Source: Zea mays
Taxonomy: Eukaryota; Streptophyta; Magnoliopsida; Poales; Poaceae
Length of the DNA stretch: 64,000 nt
NCBI RefSeq assembly: GCF_902167145.1
Contig: NC_050104.1
Span: 4,402,001 to 4,466,000 of the forward strand
Reading direction: 5' to 3'
This document shows positions 43,263-54,790 of the stretch, piece by piece. The position numbers were made by a program, and so were the translations under genes. Under the pieces are notes generated by a model. The model searched no databases. It had not been told where the DNA came from and saw nothing but the letters and a program-made list of their open reading frames with translations. Within the stretch, counting starts at the first letter, position 1. The number at the start of each line of letters is the position of its first letter.

Positions 43263-43849
43263 TTAATCAAAAGTATGGTCGGGTTTGACCAGTCGACCAT
43301 GTGTGTTATATGTGCTTTGCCCTTGCATCCCCTTCCTCGCTTTGTGTGGAGGCTGACACCTCTGGCCATGGGCGGACTGTCCAGCTGAGTCAACCGGACC
43401 GTCTGCATGAGCACCGGACCGTCCGCTCGCAGGTGTCGGACAGTCCGTGATGCTCGAGTCAGGGAGCTTTGCTCGGCTGCTCGATTGAGCTTGCCCACCG
43501 GTGCCTCGAGACATGTCAGTCTTTCTGTCCAGAGCTTTCTGAGCAATCCCTTCTTGTGATATATTCGACATGCGAGGATCGCCAATGACGATGTTTTTTC
43601 CTTTGCCTTTATCAACCACTTTTGGCCGAACCAAGACCTTTTTGCTTGCTAGCTCTATTATATTGATAGGAAATGGTTGCGTGTGCACTTGTATCTCCTG
43701 AAAACTCAATTGGTCCTCATTTATGGCCGACTGTATCTGTCAATAAAAAATATTACAATCATTGGTGGCATGGGAAAAATAATTATGCCACTTGCAGTAA
43801 GCACATCTTTTTAATTCATCTAGAGCAGGAATAGTATGTTTTAATTTAA
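43263..43849 (-). pseudogene. C-terminal gag fragment of the gag-only Gypsy element
   Basis: The sense strand continues gag after the solo-LTR insertion: YCKWHNYFSHATNDC (Cys/His knuckle-like), then QVHTQPFPINIIELASKKVL and VVDKGKGKNIVIGDPR. A stop lies near 43739 and the frame dissolves near 43263. 42755-43262 is noncoding tail. Confidence 0.7.
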
Positions 43850-44780
43850 TGTTGTGTAAAGCCCAAAATTTATATCAGAAAAAAATATAAATAAATAAAT
43901 ATAATTATTTTAGTGATTTGAGAATTTAGGGAACCTTTGGAGTTATTAACCAATAAATAAATAAAGAAATGTGCATCTCATGCTAATGATTTTGTTGTGA
44001 TGCATTTTATTGAAATAAAGGAATCATAACTTAAATTTGATCTCAAATTACTAATGAAAATATAAAATAGAAAATTGAGAAAGGAAATGGTAATAAAGTC
44101 ATTTAATTCTAGAAATAAATAATGGGAAGGAGAATAAATAATAATATTGAAAATAGTAGGATTTATATTCATATTAGGATTAGGTTTTAGATTGGGAATC
44201 TGGAATTCAAAACAGAAAGTTGAATCATGTTTGAATTTGAAATAGGAATTTGAAAATTTGAAAGAAACTAAAATAGAAATTTAAAATAGAAAAGAAAACG
44301 AGAAGAGCAAACCTGCGCCTGGGCCGAATCCCCTTCTACTCAGCCCAAGTTATTCTGCAGCCCACTCTACTCCTTCCCCTCCATGCGGCCCACACAGCGC
44401 CAGCACACCGCCGTGTGACCGACGCGTGGGGCCCACTCACCAGTTGATTCACTGCTGGGCCACACTCTTGTTGCACCCCTGCCATGTGGGTCCCATTGGT
44501 CAGATGCATCCCCAATCTCTCTCGCGCAACCCAAGAACCTGATGGCGTCGCTGACCGGTGGCCCAGCTCGTCATCCAACCTTCCCCAAACGTGCGCTCGC
44601 GGACTCACCGACTAGTGGGGCCCCTAGGCCGGTCACCGTAGCGCACGAACGCGCTCGCATCATGCTGAATCGCGGATCCGCCTTGTCAGGTGTATCTTGC
44701 TCCTCCGATCGTTCAGGGTTCCATTCCCGAGCTCGACGTCATGCCAACGAACTCGAGCATACTTTCCCCTCACCATTGGC

Positions 44781-44790
44781 CCTATAAAAC
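44781..44790 (+). promoter_or_regulatory. TATA box of the chromovirus-type solo LTR
   Basis: CCTATAAAAC, preceded by CCATTGG (CCAAT-type). The Sirevirus inserted about 85 bp downstream. Confidence 0.55.
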
Positions 44791-44872
44791 ACAAGCCCTT
44801 TCCCTCCTCCTTCAGTACTTGGGCTCCAGAGAATCCGTGCATGAGTTGGGTGAAGGAAACATTGAGCGAGTG

Positions 44873-46014
44873 TGAAAGTCGCCTAGAGGGGGGGTGAATA
44901 GGCAAATCTGAAATTTATAAACTTTAAGCACAACTACAAGCCGGGGTTAGCGTTAGAAATAAAGTCGAGGCCAAAAGAGAGGGCGAAAACAAATCACAAG
45001 CAAATGAAGAGTGTGACACGGTGATTTGTTTTACCGAGGTTCGGTTCTTGCAAACCTACTCCCCGTTGAGGTGGTCACAAAGACCGAGTCTCTTTCAACC
45101 CTTTCCCTCTCTCAAACGGTCACCTAGACCGAGTGAGCTTATCTCCTCAATCAATTGGGACACTTAGTCCCCACAAGGACCACCACACAATTGATGTCTC
45201 TTGCTTTGATTAACAAATGTCTTGGGAACAAGAAATGGGGAAGAAGAAAAGCGATCCAAGCGCAAGAGCTCAAAAGAACACGACAAAACTCTCTCTTCTA
45301 GTCACTAATTGCTTTGAGTGGAATTGGGACTTGGAGAGATTTTGATTCAATCTATTTGTGTCTTGTATTGAATGCACTAGCTCTTGTATTGAATGTGTTG
45401 GCTGAAAACTTGGATGCCTTGAAGTGTGGTGGTTGGGGGGTATTTATAGCCCCAACCACCAAAGTGGCCGTTGGGAGGCTGTCCGTCGACGGGCGCACCG
45501 GACACTGTCCGGTGCGCCAGCCACGTCACCCAACCGTTAGGGTTTGACCGTTGGAGCTCTGACAAGTGGGGCCACCGGATAGTCACTGTTCACTGTCCGG
45601 TGCGCCTTCTGCGCCTGCTCTGACTCTACGCGCGTTGTCCACACACTGTTCACTTTTGCAAACGACCGTTGGCGCTGTTAGCCGTTGCTCCGCTTGGCAC
45701 ACCGGATAGTTTGGTGCTACACCGGACAGTCCGGTGAATTATAGCGGAGAGCTTTCCAGAAACCCGAAGCTGAGCAGTTCGAGTGGATTCACCCTGGTGC
45801 ACCGGACAGTCTGGTGCGCCAGACCAAAGCTGCCTTCGGTTTCTTTTGCTCCTTTTTATTTGAACCCTTTCTTAGACTTTTTATTGGTTTGTGTTGAACC
45901 TTTGGCACATGTAGAACTTATAATCTAGAGCAAACTAGTTAGTTCAATTATTTGTGTAGGGCAATTCAACCACCAAAATCATTTAGAAAAAGGTTTGACC
46001 CTATTTCCCTTTCA
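44873..46014 (-). repeat. 3' LTR of the minus-strand Sirevirus (1142 bp)
   Basis: Full-length LTR with sense start TGAAAGGGAAATAGGG, CACCGGACWGTCCGGTG-type palindromes (45490-45820), a TATA region (GGGGCTATAAATACCCC, near 45440-45456) and sense end GGCGACTTTCA. Confidence 0.93.
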
Positions 46015-46605
46015 ATCTCCCCCTTTTTGGTGATTGATGCCAACACAAACCAAAGCAAATATATAAGTGCAGAATTGAACTAGTTTGCATAAGGTAAGTG
46101 CAAAGGTTACTTGGGATTAAACCAATTTACATTTCATAAGATATGCATGGATTGCTTTCTTCACATGTAATATTTTGGACCACGCTTGCACCACTTGTTT
46201 TGTTTTTGCAAAATCTTTTGGAAAATCTTTTCAAAGTCTTTTTGCAAATAGTCAAAGGTAAATGAATAAGATTTCGAGAAGCATTTTCAAGATTTGAAAT
46301 TTTCTCCCTTTGACTAAACAAAACTCCCCCTCAATGAAATTCTCCTCTTAGTGTTCAAGAGGGGTTTAGATATTAATTTTGAAAGAGGTCATACCAATTT
46401 GAAATTTTATCAAAAATAAGATATCAATTGAAAAACTTCTTTAATACCAATTGAAAGACTGAATTTGAACATTTTTGAAATTGGTGGTGGTGCGGTCCTT
46501 TTGCTTTGGGCAAATACTTTCTCCCCCTTTGGCATGAATCGCCAAAAACGGATACTTTGTGAGTGAAATATGAGCCCTTTTCAAATTCTCTCCCCCTTTG
46601 GCAAA
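46015..46605 (-). other. PPT and extra PPT-like copies of the Sirevirus
   Basis: On the sense strand, A/G tracts with AAAGGGGGAGA appear next to the LTR (46016-46027) and again near 46322, 46520 and 46590. Multiple PPT copies upstream of the 3' LTR are a described Sirevirus trait. The rest of 46015-46916 is noncoding. Confidence 0.7.
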
Positions 46606-46916
46606 CAATATATGAGTGAAGAATTATACCAAGGTTGGAGAGCGAGGCGGAGTGACGGCGAAGGAGAAATAATATGATGGAGTGGAGTGGAAGCCTTGTC
46701 TTCGCTGAAGACTCCATTTCCCTTTCACTCTATAACTTAGCATGAAATACACTCAAAAACCACATTAGTCATAGCAAATGAAAGAGAGATGATCAAAGGT
46801 ACATAAATGAGTTATGTGTGCAAGGAATCAATCAAAGTTCCTAAAATCAAGAATGTTTAGCTCATGCCTAAGTTTGGTAAAAGTTTTCTCATCTAATGGT
46901 TTGGTAAAGATATCGA

Positions 46917-49708
46917 CTAATTGTTCTTTGGTGCTAACATAAGCAATCTCAATATCCCCCTTTGTAGGTGATCTCTCAAAAAGTGATACCGAATGGCTAT
47001 GTGCTTAGTGCGGCTGTGCTCAACGGGATTATCCGCCATGCGGATTACACTCTCATTATCACATAGGAGAGGGACTTTGGTTAATTTGTAACCATAGTCC
47101 CTAAGGGTTTGCCTCATCCAAAGTAATTGCGCGCAACAATGGCCTGCGGCAATGTACTCGGCTTCGGCGGTAGAAAGAGCTACTGAGTTTTGTTTCTTTG
47201 AAGCCCAAGACACCAGGGATCTTCCCAAGAACTGACAAGTCCCAGATGTGCTCTTTCTATCAATCTTACACCCTGCCCAATCAGCATCTAAATAACCTAT
47301 TAAATCAAAGGTGGATCCCTTGGAGTACCAAAGACCAAACTTAGGTGTATGAACTAAATATCTCAAGATTTGTTTTACGGCCCTAAGGTGAACTTCCTTA
47401 GGATCGGCTTGGAATCTTGCACACATGCATATGGAAAGCATAATATCCGGTCGAGATGCACATAAATAGAGTAAAGATCCTATCATCGACCGGTATACCT
47501 TTTGATCTACGTATTTACCTCCCGTGTCGAGGTCGAGATGCCCATTGGTTCCCATGGGTGTCTGGATGGGCTTGGCATCCTTCATTCCAAACTTGGTGAG
47601 TATGTCTTGAATGTACTTTGTTTGGCTGATGAAGGTGCCCTCTTGGAGTTGTTTGACTTGAATCCTAAGAAATACTTCAACTCCCCCATCATAGACATCT
47701 CGAATTTTTGAATCATTGTCCTACTAAACTCTTCACAAGTAGATTTGTTAGTAGACCCAAATATGATATCATCAACATAAATTTGGCATACAAACAAATC
47801 ATTTGCAATAGTTTTAGTAAAGAGAGTAGGATCGGCTTTTCCGACTTTGAAGCCATTAGCGATAAAAAAATCTCTTAGGCACTCATACCATGCTCTTGGG
47901 GCTTGCTTGAGCCCATAAAGCGCCTTAGAGAGTTTGTAAACATGATTAGGGTACTCACTATCTTCAAAGCTGGGAGGTTGCTCAACATAGACCTCCTCCT
48001 TGATTGGTCCATTGAGGAAGGCACTTTTCACGTCCATTTGATAGAGATTAAAGCCATGGTAAGTAGCATAGGCAAGTAATATACGAATTGACTCAAGCCT
48101 AGCTACTGGTGCATAGGTTTCACCGAAATCCAAACCTTCGACTTGTGAATATCCCTTGGCCACAAGTCGGGCTTTGTTCCTTGTCACCACACCATGCTCA
48201 TCTTGCTTGTTGCGGAAGACCCACTTGGTTCCTAAAAGGGAAATAGGGTCAAACATTTTCCTAAATGATTTTGGTGGTTGAATTGCCCAACACAAATAAT
48301 TGGACTAACTAGTTTGCTCTAGATTATAAATTTTACAGGTGCATAAGTTCATCTACAACTATTCTAAGTCGACTAACCGGAATACCGTAGATTATTCCGG
48401 ATAGGAGAAGCTTTTTGGAAAAACAGACTAAGCGCGGACCGTCCGGGCCTTTGCGGCGGATCGTCCGCGACACTAGGGTGTGCCTCGGACATAGCCAATG
48501 CAAAAAATCCAAATCTACACTACGGACCGTCCGGAGGAAAAGCAAGCACCGTCCGAGACCACGCACGGACCGTCTGGCCTCAGGCGCGGACCGTTCGGTA
48601 GGTGAGGAACCAAAAAACCCGAAGGTGACGGGTTCGATAAATTGAATTATAGCGTCCTCACGGACCGTCCGGGGTGCACGACCGGACCGTCCGTGACTGC
48701 CTTTATCTGACATCTGACGACGCATTTAATGCATTATAGCCATTGATATAGCTGTTACTGCTGACCATTGCGATTTCAGCCATTGATGTATAGGGGCGGA
48801 CCTTCCGGACCAGGGGCGCGGACCGTCAACGGTCGGTAGAATTGGAGCAACGACTAGCAAGTGGTTGGTGGCTATAAATACAACCCCAACCACCTCCATT
48901 CACTTTACCCAAGCATTCCAACCCTCTACATTCAATACAAGAGCTAGCAATCCATTCTAAGACACAATCAAAGCTTCAAATCTTTCCAAGTTCCACAATT
49001 GAGACAAGTGATCATTAGTGATTAGTGACTTGAGAGAGAGAGTGATCCATGTGTTATTTGTTGCTCTTGTTGCTTGGTGTTTGCAATCGTGCTTTCTTCT
49101 TCCCCATTCTTATTCTCAAGACACTTGTAATCAAAGCAAGAGACACCAAGTTGTGGTGGTCCTTGTAAGGGGTCTAAGTGATCCGTTTGATTAAGGAGAA
49201 AGCTCACTCGGTCTAAGTGACCGTTTGAGAGAGGGAAAGGGTTGAAAGAGACCCGGTCTTTGTGACCACCTCAACGGGGAGTAGGTTTGCAAGAACCGAA
49301 CCTCGGTAAAACAAATCATTGTGTCACACTCTTCATTTGATTGTGATTTGTTTTCGCCCTCTCTTTCGGACTCGATTATATTTCTAACGCTAACCCCGGC
49401 TTGTAGTTGTGCTTAAAGTTTATAAATTTCAGATTTGCTTATTCACCCCCCTCTAGGCGACTTTCAGTTCCTACAACATTTTGGTTAGGACGTGGAACAA
49501 GATGCCATACCTCATTCCTTGTGAAATTGTTGAGTTCCTCTTGCATTGCCAACACCCAATCTGAATCCCTTAATGTGTCTTCCACCCTATATGGCTCAAT
49601 TGAAGATACAAAGGAGTAATGTTCACAAAAATGAGCAACACGAGATTGAGTGGTTACCCCCTTATGAATATCGCCGAGGATGGAGTTCACGGGGTGATCT
49701 CGTTGCAT
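46917..49708 (-). pseudogene. Sirevirus RT and RNase H, split by a solo LTR
   Basis: The RT N-terminus (49472-49708, SDWVLAMQEELNNFTRNEVW) is followed by the solo LTR. RT then resumes at 48232 ([14 protein letters not shown] ... [13 protein letters not shown]). RNase H follows (DADWAGCKIDRKSTSG, STAEAEYIAAGHC, VEHSRTKHIAIRYHFL) and ends at 46917. A frameshift lies near 47650-47680, between RT and RNase H. Confidence 0.88.
48233..49466 (+). mobile_element. Sirevirus-related solo LTR in opposite orientation, with a variant U3
   Basis: 1234 bp; perfect TSD GTTCC (48228-48232, 49467-49471). The start has decayed to TAAAAGGGAAATAGGG and the end is GGCGACTTTCA. R/U5 (48880-49466) is Sirevirus-like. 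The U3 (48430-48840) instead carries CGGACCGTCCGG motifs without the CACCGGAC...GTCCGGTG frame. A TATA-type GGCTATAAATAC lies near 48871. Confidence 0.88.
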
Positions 49709-49855
49709 TGTTTGGTGGACTCTTGGGTGAGGCAGTCTTGGACCCTCATCATCTTCCTTGTCTTGATCATTAACATCTCCTCCTTGATCATTGTCCTCCT
49801 CTTGAGGTGGCTCTTCTTGATCTTCATTTTCATCATCTTGATCTTGGTCCTCATC

Positions 49856-51290
49856 TTAGGTTGGTGGAGATGCTTGATTTGAAGATGATGGTTGATCTTG
49901 TGCTTGTGGAGGCTCTTCGGATTCCTTAGGACACACATCCCCAATGGACATGTTCTTTAGCGCGACGCACGGAGCCTCTTCATCATCTAGCTCATCAAGA
50001 TCAACTTGCTCTACTTGAGAGGCGTTAGTTTCATCAAACACAATGTCACAAGAAACTTCAACTAGTCCAGTGGACTTGTCAAAGACTCTATATGCCCTTG
50101 TGTTTGAATCATAACCAAGTAAAAAGCCTTCTACAGCCTTAGGAGCAAATTTAGATTTTCTACCTCTTTTGACAAGAATAAAACATTTGCTACCAAAGAC
50201 TCTAAAATATGAAACATTGGGATTTTTACCGGTTAGGAGTTCATATGATGTCTTCTTTAGGATTCGGTGAAGGTAGAGACGGTTGATGGAGTAGCAAGCG
50301 GTGTTGATTGCTTCCGCCCAAAACCGGTCCGAAGTCTTGTACATGTCAAGTAGAGTTCTATTCTTCCTCTCCACTACACCATTTTGTTGTGGAGTGTAGG
50401 GAGAAGAGAACAAATGCTTGATGCCCTCGTCCTCAAGAAAGCCTTCAATTTGAGAGTTCTTGAACTCCGTCCCATTATCGCTTCTAATCTGTTTGATCCT
50501 TAAGCCGAACTCATTTTGAGCCCGTCTCAAGAATCCCTTTAAGGTCTCTTGGGTTTGAGATTTATCCTGCAAAAAGAACACCCAAGTGAAGCGAGAATAA
50601 TCATCCACAATAACTAGACAGTACTTACTCCCGCCGATGCTTATGTAAGCTATCGGGCCGAATAGATCCATGTGGAGTAGCTCAAGTGGCCTGTCGGTCG
50701 TCATGATGTTCTTTTGTGGATGATGAACACCAACTTGCTTCCCTACTTGACATGCACTACAAATCCTGTCTTTCTCAAAATTTACATTTGTTAGTCCCAA
50801 AATGTGCTCTCCCTTTAGAAGCTTGTGAAGATTCTTCATCCCAACGTGGGCTAGTCGGCGATGCCAGAGCCAACCCATGTTAGTCTTAGCAATTAAGCAA
50901 GTGTCGAGTTCAGCTCTATTAAAATCAACTAAGTATAGATGACCCTCTAACACTCCCTTAAATGCTATTGAATCATCACTTCTTCTAAAGATAGTAACAC
51001 CTAAATCTGTAAAAAGACAGTTGTAGCCCATTTTGCATAATTGAGAAACAGAAAGCAAATTGTAATCTAAAAAATCTACAAGAAAAACATTGGAAACAGA
51101 ATGGTCAGGTGATATAGCAATTTTACCAAGTCATTTGACCAAACCTTGATTTCCATCCCCGAATGTGATAGCTCTTTGGGGATCATCATTTTTCTCATAG
51201 GAGGAGAACATCCTTTTCTCCCCAGTCATGTGGTTTGTGCACCCGCTATCAATGATCCAACTTGAGCCCCCGGATGCATAAACCTACAAA
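49856..51290 (-). pseudogene. Sirevirus protease tail and integrase
   Basis: Protease WIIDSGCTNHMTG lies near 51240, with a stop near 51132. A GAG-preIntegrase segment (LWHRRLAHVGMKNLHKLL ... CSACQVGKQ) follows. The integrase core has D in HMDLFGP, D in RSDNGTEF and E in VVERKNRTL. The C-terminal part is acidic (LDELDDEEAP) and ends at 49856. The stretch 49709-49855 is acidic and low-complexity between integrase and RT. Confidence 0.88.
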
Positions 51291-51296
51291 ACAAGT

Positions 51297-53925
51297 TTAG
51301 GCCTTGTTCTTAGGTACCCAAACGGTCTTGGGTCCTTTCACATTAGAAACAAGCACCTTGGGTACCCAAACACAAGTCTTTGAGCCCTTGTGTTTGGCCC
51401 CAACATATTTGGCAACTACTTTGCCTGATTTGTTAGTTAAAACATATGAAGCATCAAAAGTCTTAAATGAAATAATAGGCTCATTTGATGCAATAGGAGA
51501 TTTCTTTTTAGGCAACTTAACATGAGTAGATTGCCTAGAACTAGATGTCTCACTCTTATACATAAAAACATGATGAGAGCCAGAGTGAGACTTCCTAGAA
51601 TGAATTCTCCTAATTTTGTGCTCGGGATAACCAACAGGATATAAAATGTAACCCTCGTTATCCTGAGCCATGGGAGCTTTGCCCTTAACAAAGTTAGACA
51701 ATTTCTTAGGGGCATTAAGCTTGACATTGTCTCCCTGTTGGAGGCCAATGCCATCCTTAATGCCTGGGCGTCTCCCACTATAGAGCATGCTTCTAGCAAA
51801 TTTAAATTTTTCATTTTCTAAGTCATGCTCATTAATCTTAGCACTAAGTTGAGCTATGTGATCATTTTGTTGTTTAATTAAAGCTAGGTGATCATGTATA
51901 GCATCAATATTAACATCTCTACATCTAGTGCAAATAGAGACATGACTAACAGTAGATGTAGAGGGTTTGCAAGCATTTAATTCATCAATCTTAGTATCTA
52001 AATAGCATTCTCATCTCTAAGATTGGAAATAGAAATATTGCAAACATTTAAATCTTTAGCCTTAACAATTAATTTTTCATTCTCAATTTTAAGGCTAGAG
52101 AGAGATGCATTCAACTTGTCAATCTCAGGAATCAAACTAGCATTATCATTTCTAAGACTAACAATTGAATCATCACAAACATCTAACTTCTCAACCTTAG
52201 CAATTAATTTAGCATTCTCATTTCTAAGGTTGGAAATAGTATCATGACAAGTGCTTAGCTCACTAGTAAATTTTTCACATTTGTCTACTTCCTGAGCATA
52301 AGAATTTTTAACCTTAACATGCTTCTTATTTTCCTTAATAAGGAAGTCCTCTTGGCTATCCAAAAGTTCATCCTTCTCATGAATAGCTCCTATCAATTCA
52401 TTTAACTTTTCCTTTTGTTGCATGTTGAGGTTGGCAAAAAGGGCAAGCAAATTATCTTCATCATCACTAGAGTTTTCCTCATCACTAGATGTTGCATATT
52501 TAGTGGAGGCTCTAGATTTTACCTTCTTTTTGTCGTCCTTTGCCATGAGGCACTTGTGGCCGACGTTTGGGAAGAGGAGACCCTTGTTGATGGCGATGTT
52601 TGCGGCATCCTCGTCGGAGGAGGAGTAGGTGGAGCTCTCCTCGGAGTCCCACTCCCGCCAAATATGGGCATCGCCGCCCTTCTTCTTGTAGTATTTCTTC
52701 TTTTCCCTCCTCTTTCCCTTCTTGTCGTCGCCCCTGTCACTATCACTAGATAATGGACATTTAGCAATAAAATGATCGGGCTTACCACATTTGTAGCAAA
52801 CTTTCTTGGAGCGGGGCTTGTAGTCCTTCCCCCTCCTTTGCTTGAGGATTTGGCAGAAGCTTTAGATGATTAGCGCCATCTCCTCATTGTCGAGCTTGGA
52901 GGCGTCGATGGGGAGCCTATTTGATGTAGACTCTTCTTTCTTCTCCTCCGTTGCTTTAAAGGCAACGGGTTGCACCTCGGGTGTGAAGGTGGCGCCTCTC
53001 TCGATGATTTGTTTGGAGCCTTTGATCATTAACTCAAAGCTCACAAATTTTCCTATCACTTCCTCAGGAGACATTAGTTTATATCTAGGATCACCACGAA
53101 TTAATTGAACTTGAGTAGGGTTAAGAAAAACGAGTGATCTAAGAATAACCTTGACCATTTCATGGTCATCCCATTTGGTGCTCCCGAGGTTGCGCACTTG
53201 GTTCACCAAGGTTTTGAGCCAGTTGTACATGGCTTGTGGCTCCTCTCCTTGGTTGAGCATAAATCGACCGAGCTCTCCCTCGATCATTTCCCTCTTGGTG
53301 ATCTTGGTCACCTCATCTCCTTCGTGTACGGTCTTGAGCACGTCCGAAATCTCTTTGGCACTCTTCAACCCTTGCACCTTATTATACTCCTCTCGACTTA
53401 GAGAGGCGAGGAGTATAGTAGTGGCTTGGGAGTTGAAGTGCCAGATTTGGGCTACCTCGTCCGAGTCATAACCTTCATCCCCCACGGATGGTTCCTGTGC
53501 TCCAAATTCAACAGTGTCCCAAATGCTAGCGTGGAGTGAGGTTAGATGGTGCCTCATTTTATCACTCCACATACAATAATCCTCACCGTCAAAAACTGGT
53601 GGTTTGCCTAGTGGACGGAAAGTAAAGGAGTGCGTTTGGAAATGCGAGGATAGTGTAAGGGGATCTTACTAAACTTCTTGCGCTCATGGCGCTTAGAAGT
53701 GACGGACGGCGTGTCGGAGCCGGAGGTGGAGGGCGGCGAAGAATCGATCTCGTAGTAGACCACTTTCTTCATTTTCTTCTTCTTGTCGCCACTCCAGTGC
53801 GACTTGACGCGGGGAGGTGATTCCTCCCTCTTCTTGTTGTCGGACTCTCCCGATGGAGCTTTCCCGTGGCTTGTGGCGGGCTTCTCGCCAGTCACCATCT
53901 CCTTCTTGGCGTGAGCTCCCGGCAT
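51297..53925 (-). pseudogene. Sirevirus gag (long, coiled-coil-containing)
   Basis: ATG at 53925 (MPGAHAKKEMVTGEK). Core gag segments are at 52862-53572, with a frameshift near 53590 and a TAA at 52862-52864. A CCHC knuckle (CYKCGKPDHFIAKC) lies near 52770-52805. Then follows a Ser/Asp/Glu-rich segment and a long Leu/Asn/Lys heptad-like coiled coil (52000-52330). Another frame change precedes 51297-51788. Long Gag with C-terminal coiled coil is usual in Opie/Ji Sireviruses. A shorter, differently broken relative occurs at 61844. Confidence 0.85.
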
Positions 53926-53955
53926 TACTTCGAGCGGTTAGGCTCTAATGAAGTA

Positions 53956-53971
53956 CCGGGCTCTGATACCA
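53956..53971 (-). other. Primer-binding site of the minus-strand Sirevirus
   Basis: The sense strand reads TGGTATCAGAGCCCGG, two bases inside the 5' LTR; initiator-Met type. Confidence 0.9.
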
Positions 53972-53973
53972 AT

Positions 53974-54790
53974 TGAAAGTAGCCTAGAGGGGGGTGAATA
54001 GGCAAATCTGAAATTTATAAACTTTAAGCACAACTATAAGCCGCGGTTAGCGTTAGAAATAAAGTCGAGTCCAAAAGAGAGGGCGAAAACAAATCACAAG
54101 CAAATGAAGAGTGTGACACGGTGATTTGTTTTACCGAGGTTTGGTTCTTGCAAACCTACTCCCTGTTGAGGTGGTCACAAAGATCAGGTCTCTTTCAACC
54201 CTTTCCCTCTCTCAAACGGTCACCTAGACCGAGTGAGCTTTTCTCCTCAATCAATTGGGACACTTAGTCCCCACAAGGACCACCACATAATTGGTGTCTC
54301 TTGCTTTGATTGCAAATGTCTTGGGAACAAGAAATGGGGAAGAAGAAAAGCGATCCAAGCGCAAGAGCTCAAAATCACAAGCAAAACTGTTCACGCACTG
54401 TTCACTTTTGCAGATGACCGTTGGCGCTGTTAGCCGTTGCTCCGCTTGGCACACCGGACAGTCCGGTGCTACACCGGACAGTCCGGTGAATTATAGTGGA
54501 GAGCCATTTCTAGAAACCCGAAGCTGAGCAGTTCGACTGGATTCACCCTGGTGCACCGGACACTGTCCGGTGGTGCACCGGACTGTCCAGTGCGCTAGAC
54601 AAGAGCTGCCTTCGGTTTCTTTTGCTCCTTTTTATTTGAACCCTTTCTTGGACTTTTTATTGGTTTGTGTTGAACCTTTGGCACCTGTAGAACTTATAAT
54701 CTAGAGCAAACTAGTTAGTTCAATTATTTGTGTTGGGCAATTCAACCACCAAAATCATTTAGAAAAAGGTTTGACCCTATTTCCCTTTCA
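53974..54790 (-). repeat. 5' LTR of the minus-strand Sirevirus, internally deleted (817 bp)
   Basis: Aligns with 44873-46014 except for a gap of about 325 bp. The break lies after CAAGAGCTCAAAA (near 54373) and the match resumes at CACTGTTCACTTTTGCA. The missing piece includes the TATA region and the adjacent palindromes. Confidence 0.88.

Larger units (their letters stand above)
44873..54790 (-). mobile_element. Sirevirus (Opie/Ji-type Copia), complete but degenerate
   Basis: LTRs 53974-54790 (5') and 44873-46014 (3'); perfect TSD GAGTG (44868-44872, 54791-54795). It has an initiator-Met PBS, repeated PPT-like tracts, and gag, protease, integrase, RT and RNase H in the expected order. Several frameshifts and stops break the frame. 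A plus-strand solo LTR lies within RT (48233-49466). The 5' LTR is shorter than the 3' LTR by about 325 bp and has lost its TATA region. Confidence 0.93.

Noticed and set aside
44873..54790. Envelope-like gene in the Sireviruses
   Set aside because: Only gag, protease, integrase, RT and RNase H are seen; the 3' region 46015-46916 has no ORF with signal or membrane segments.
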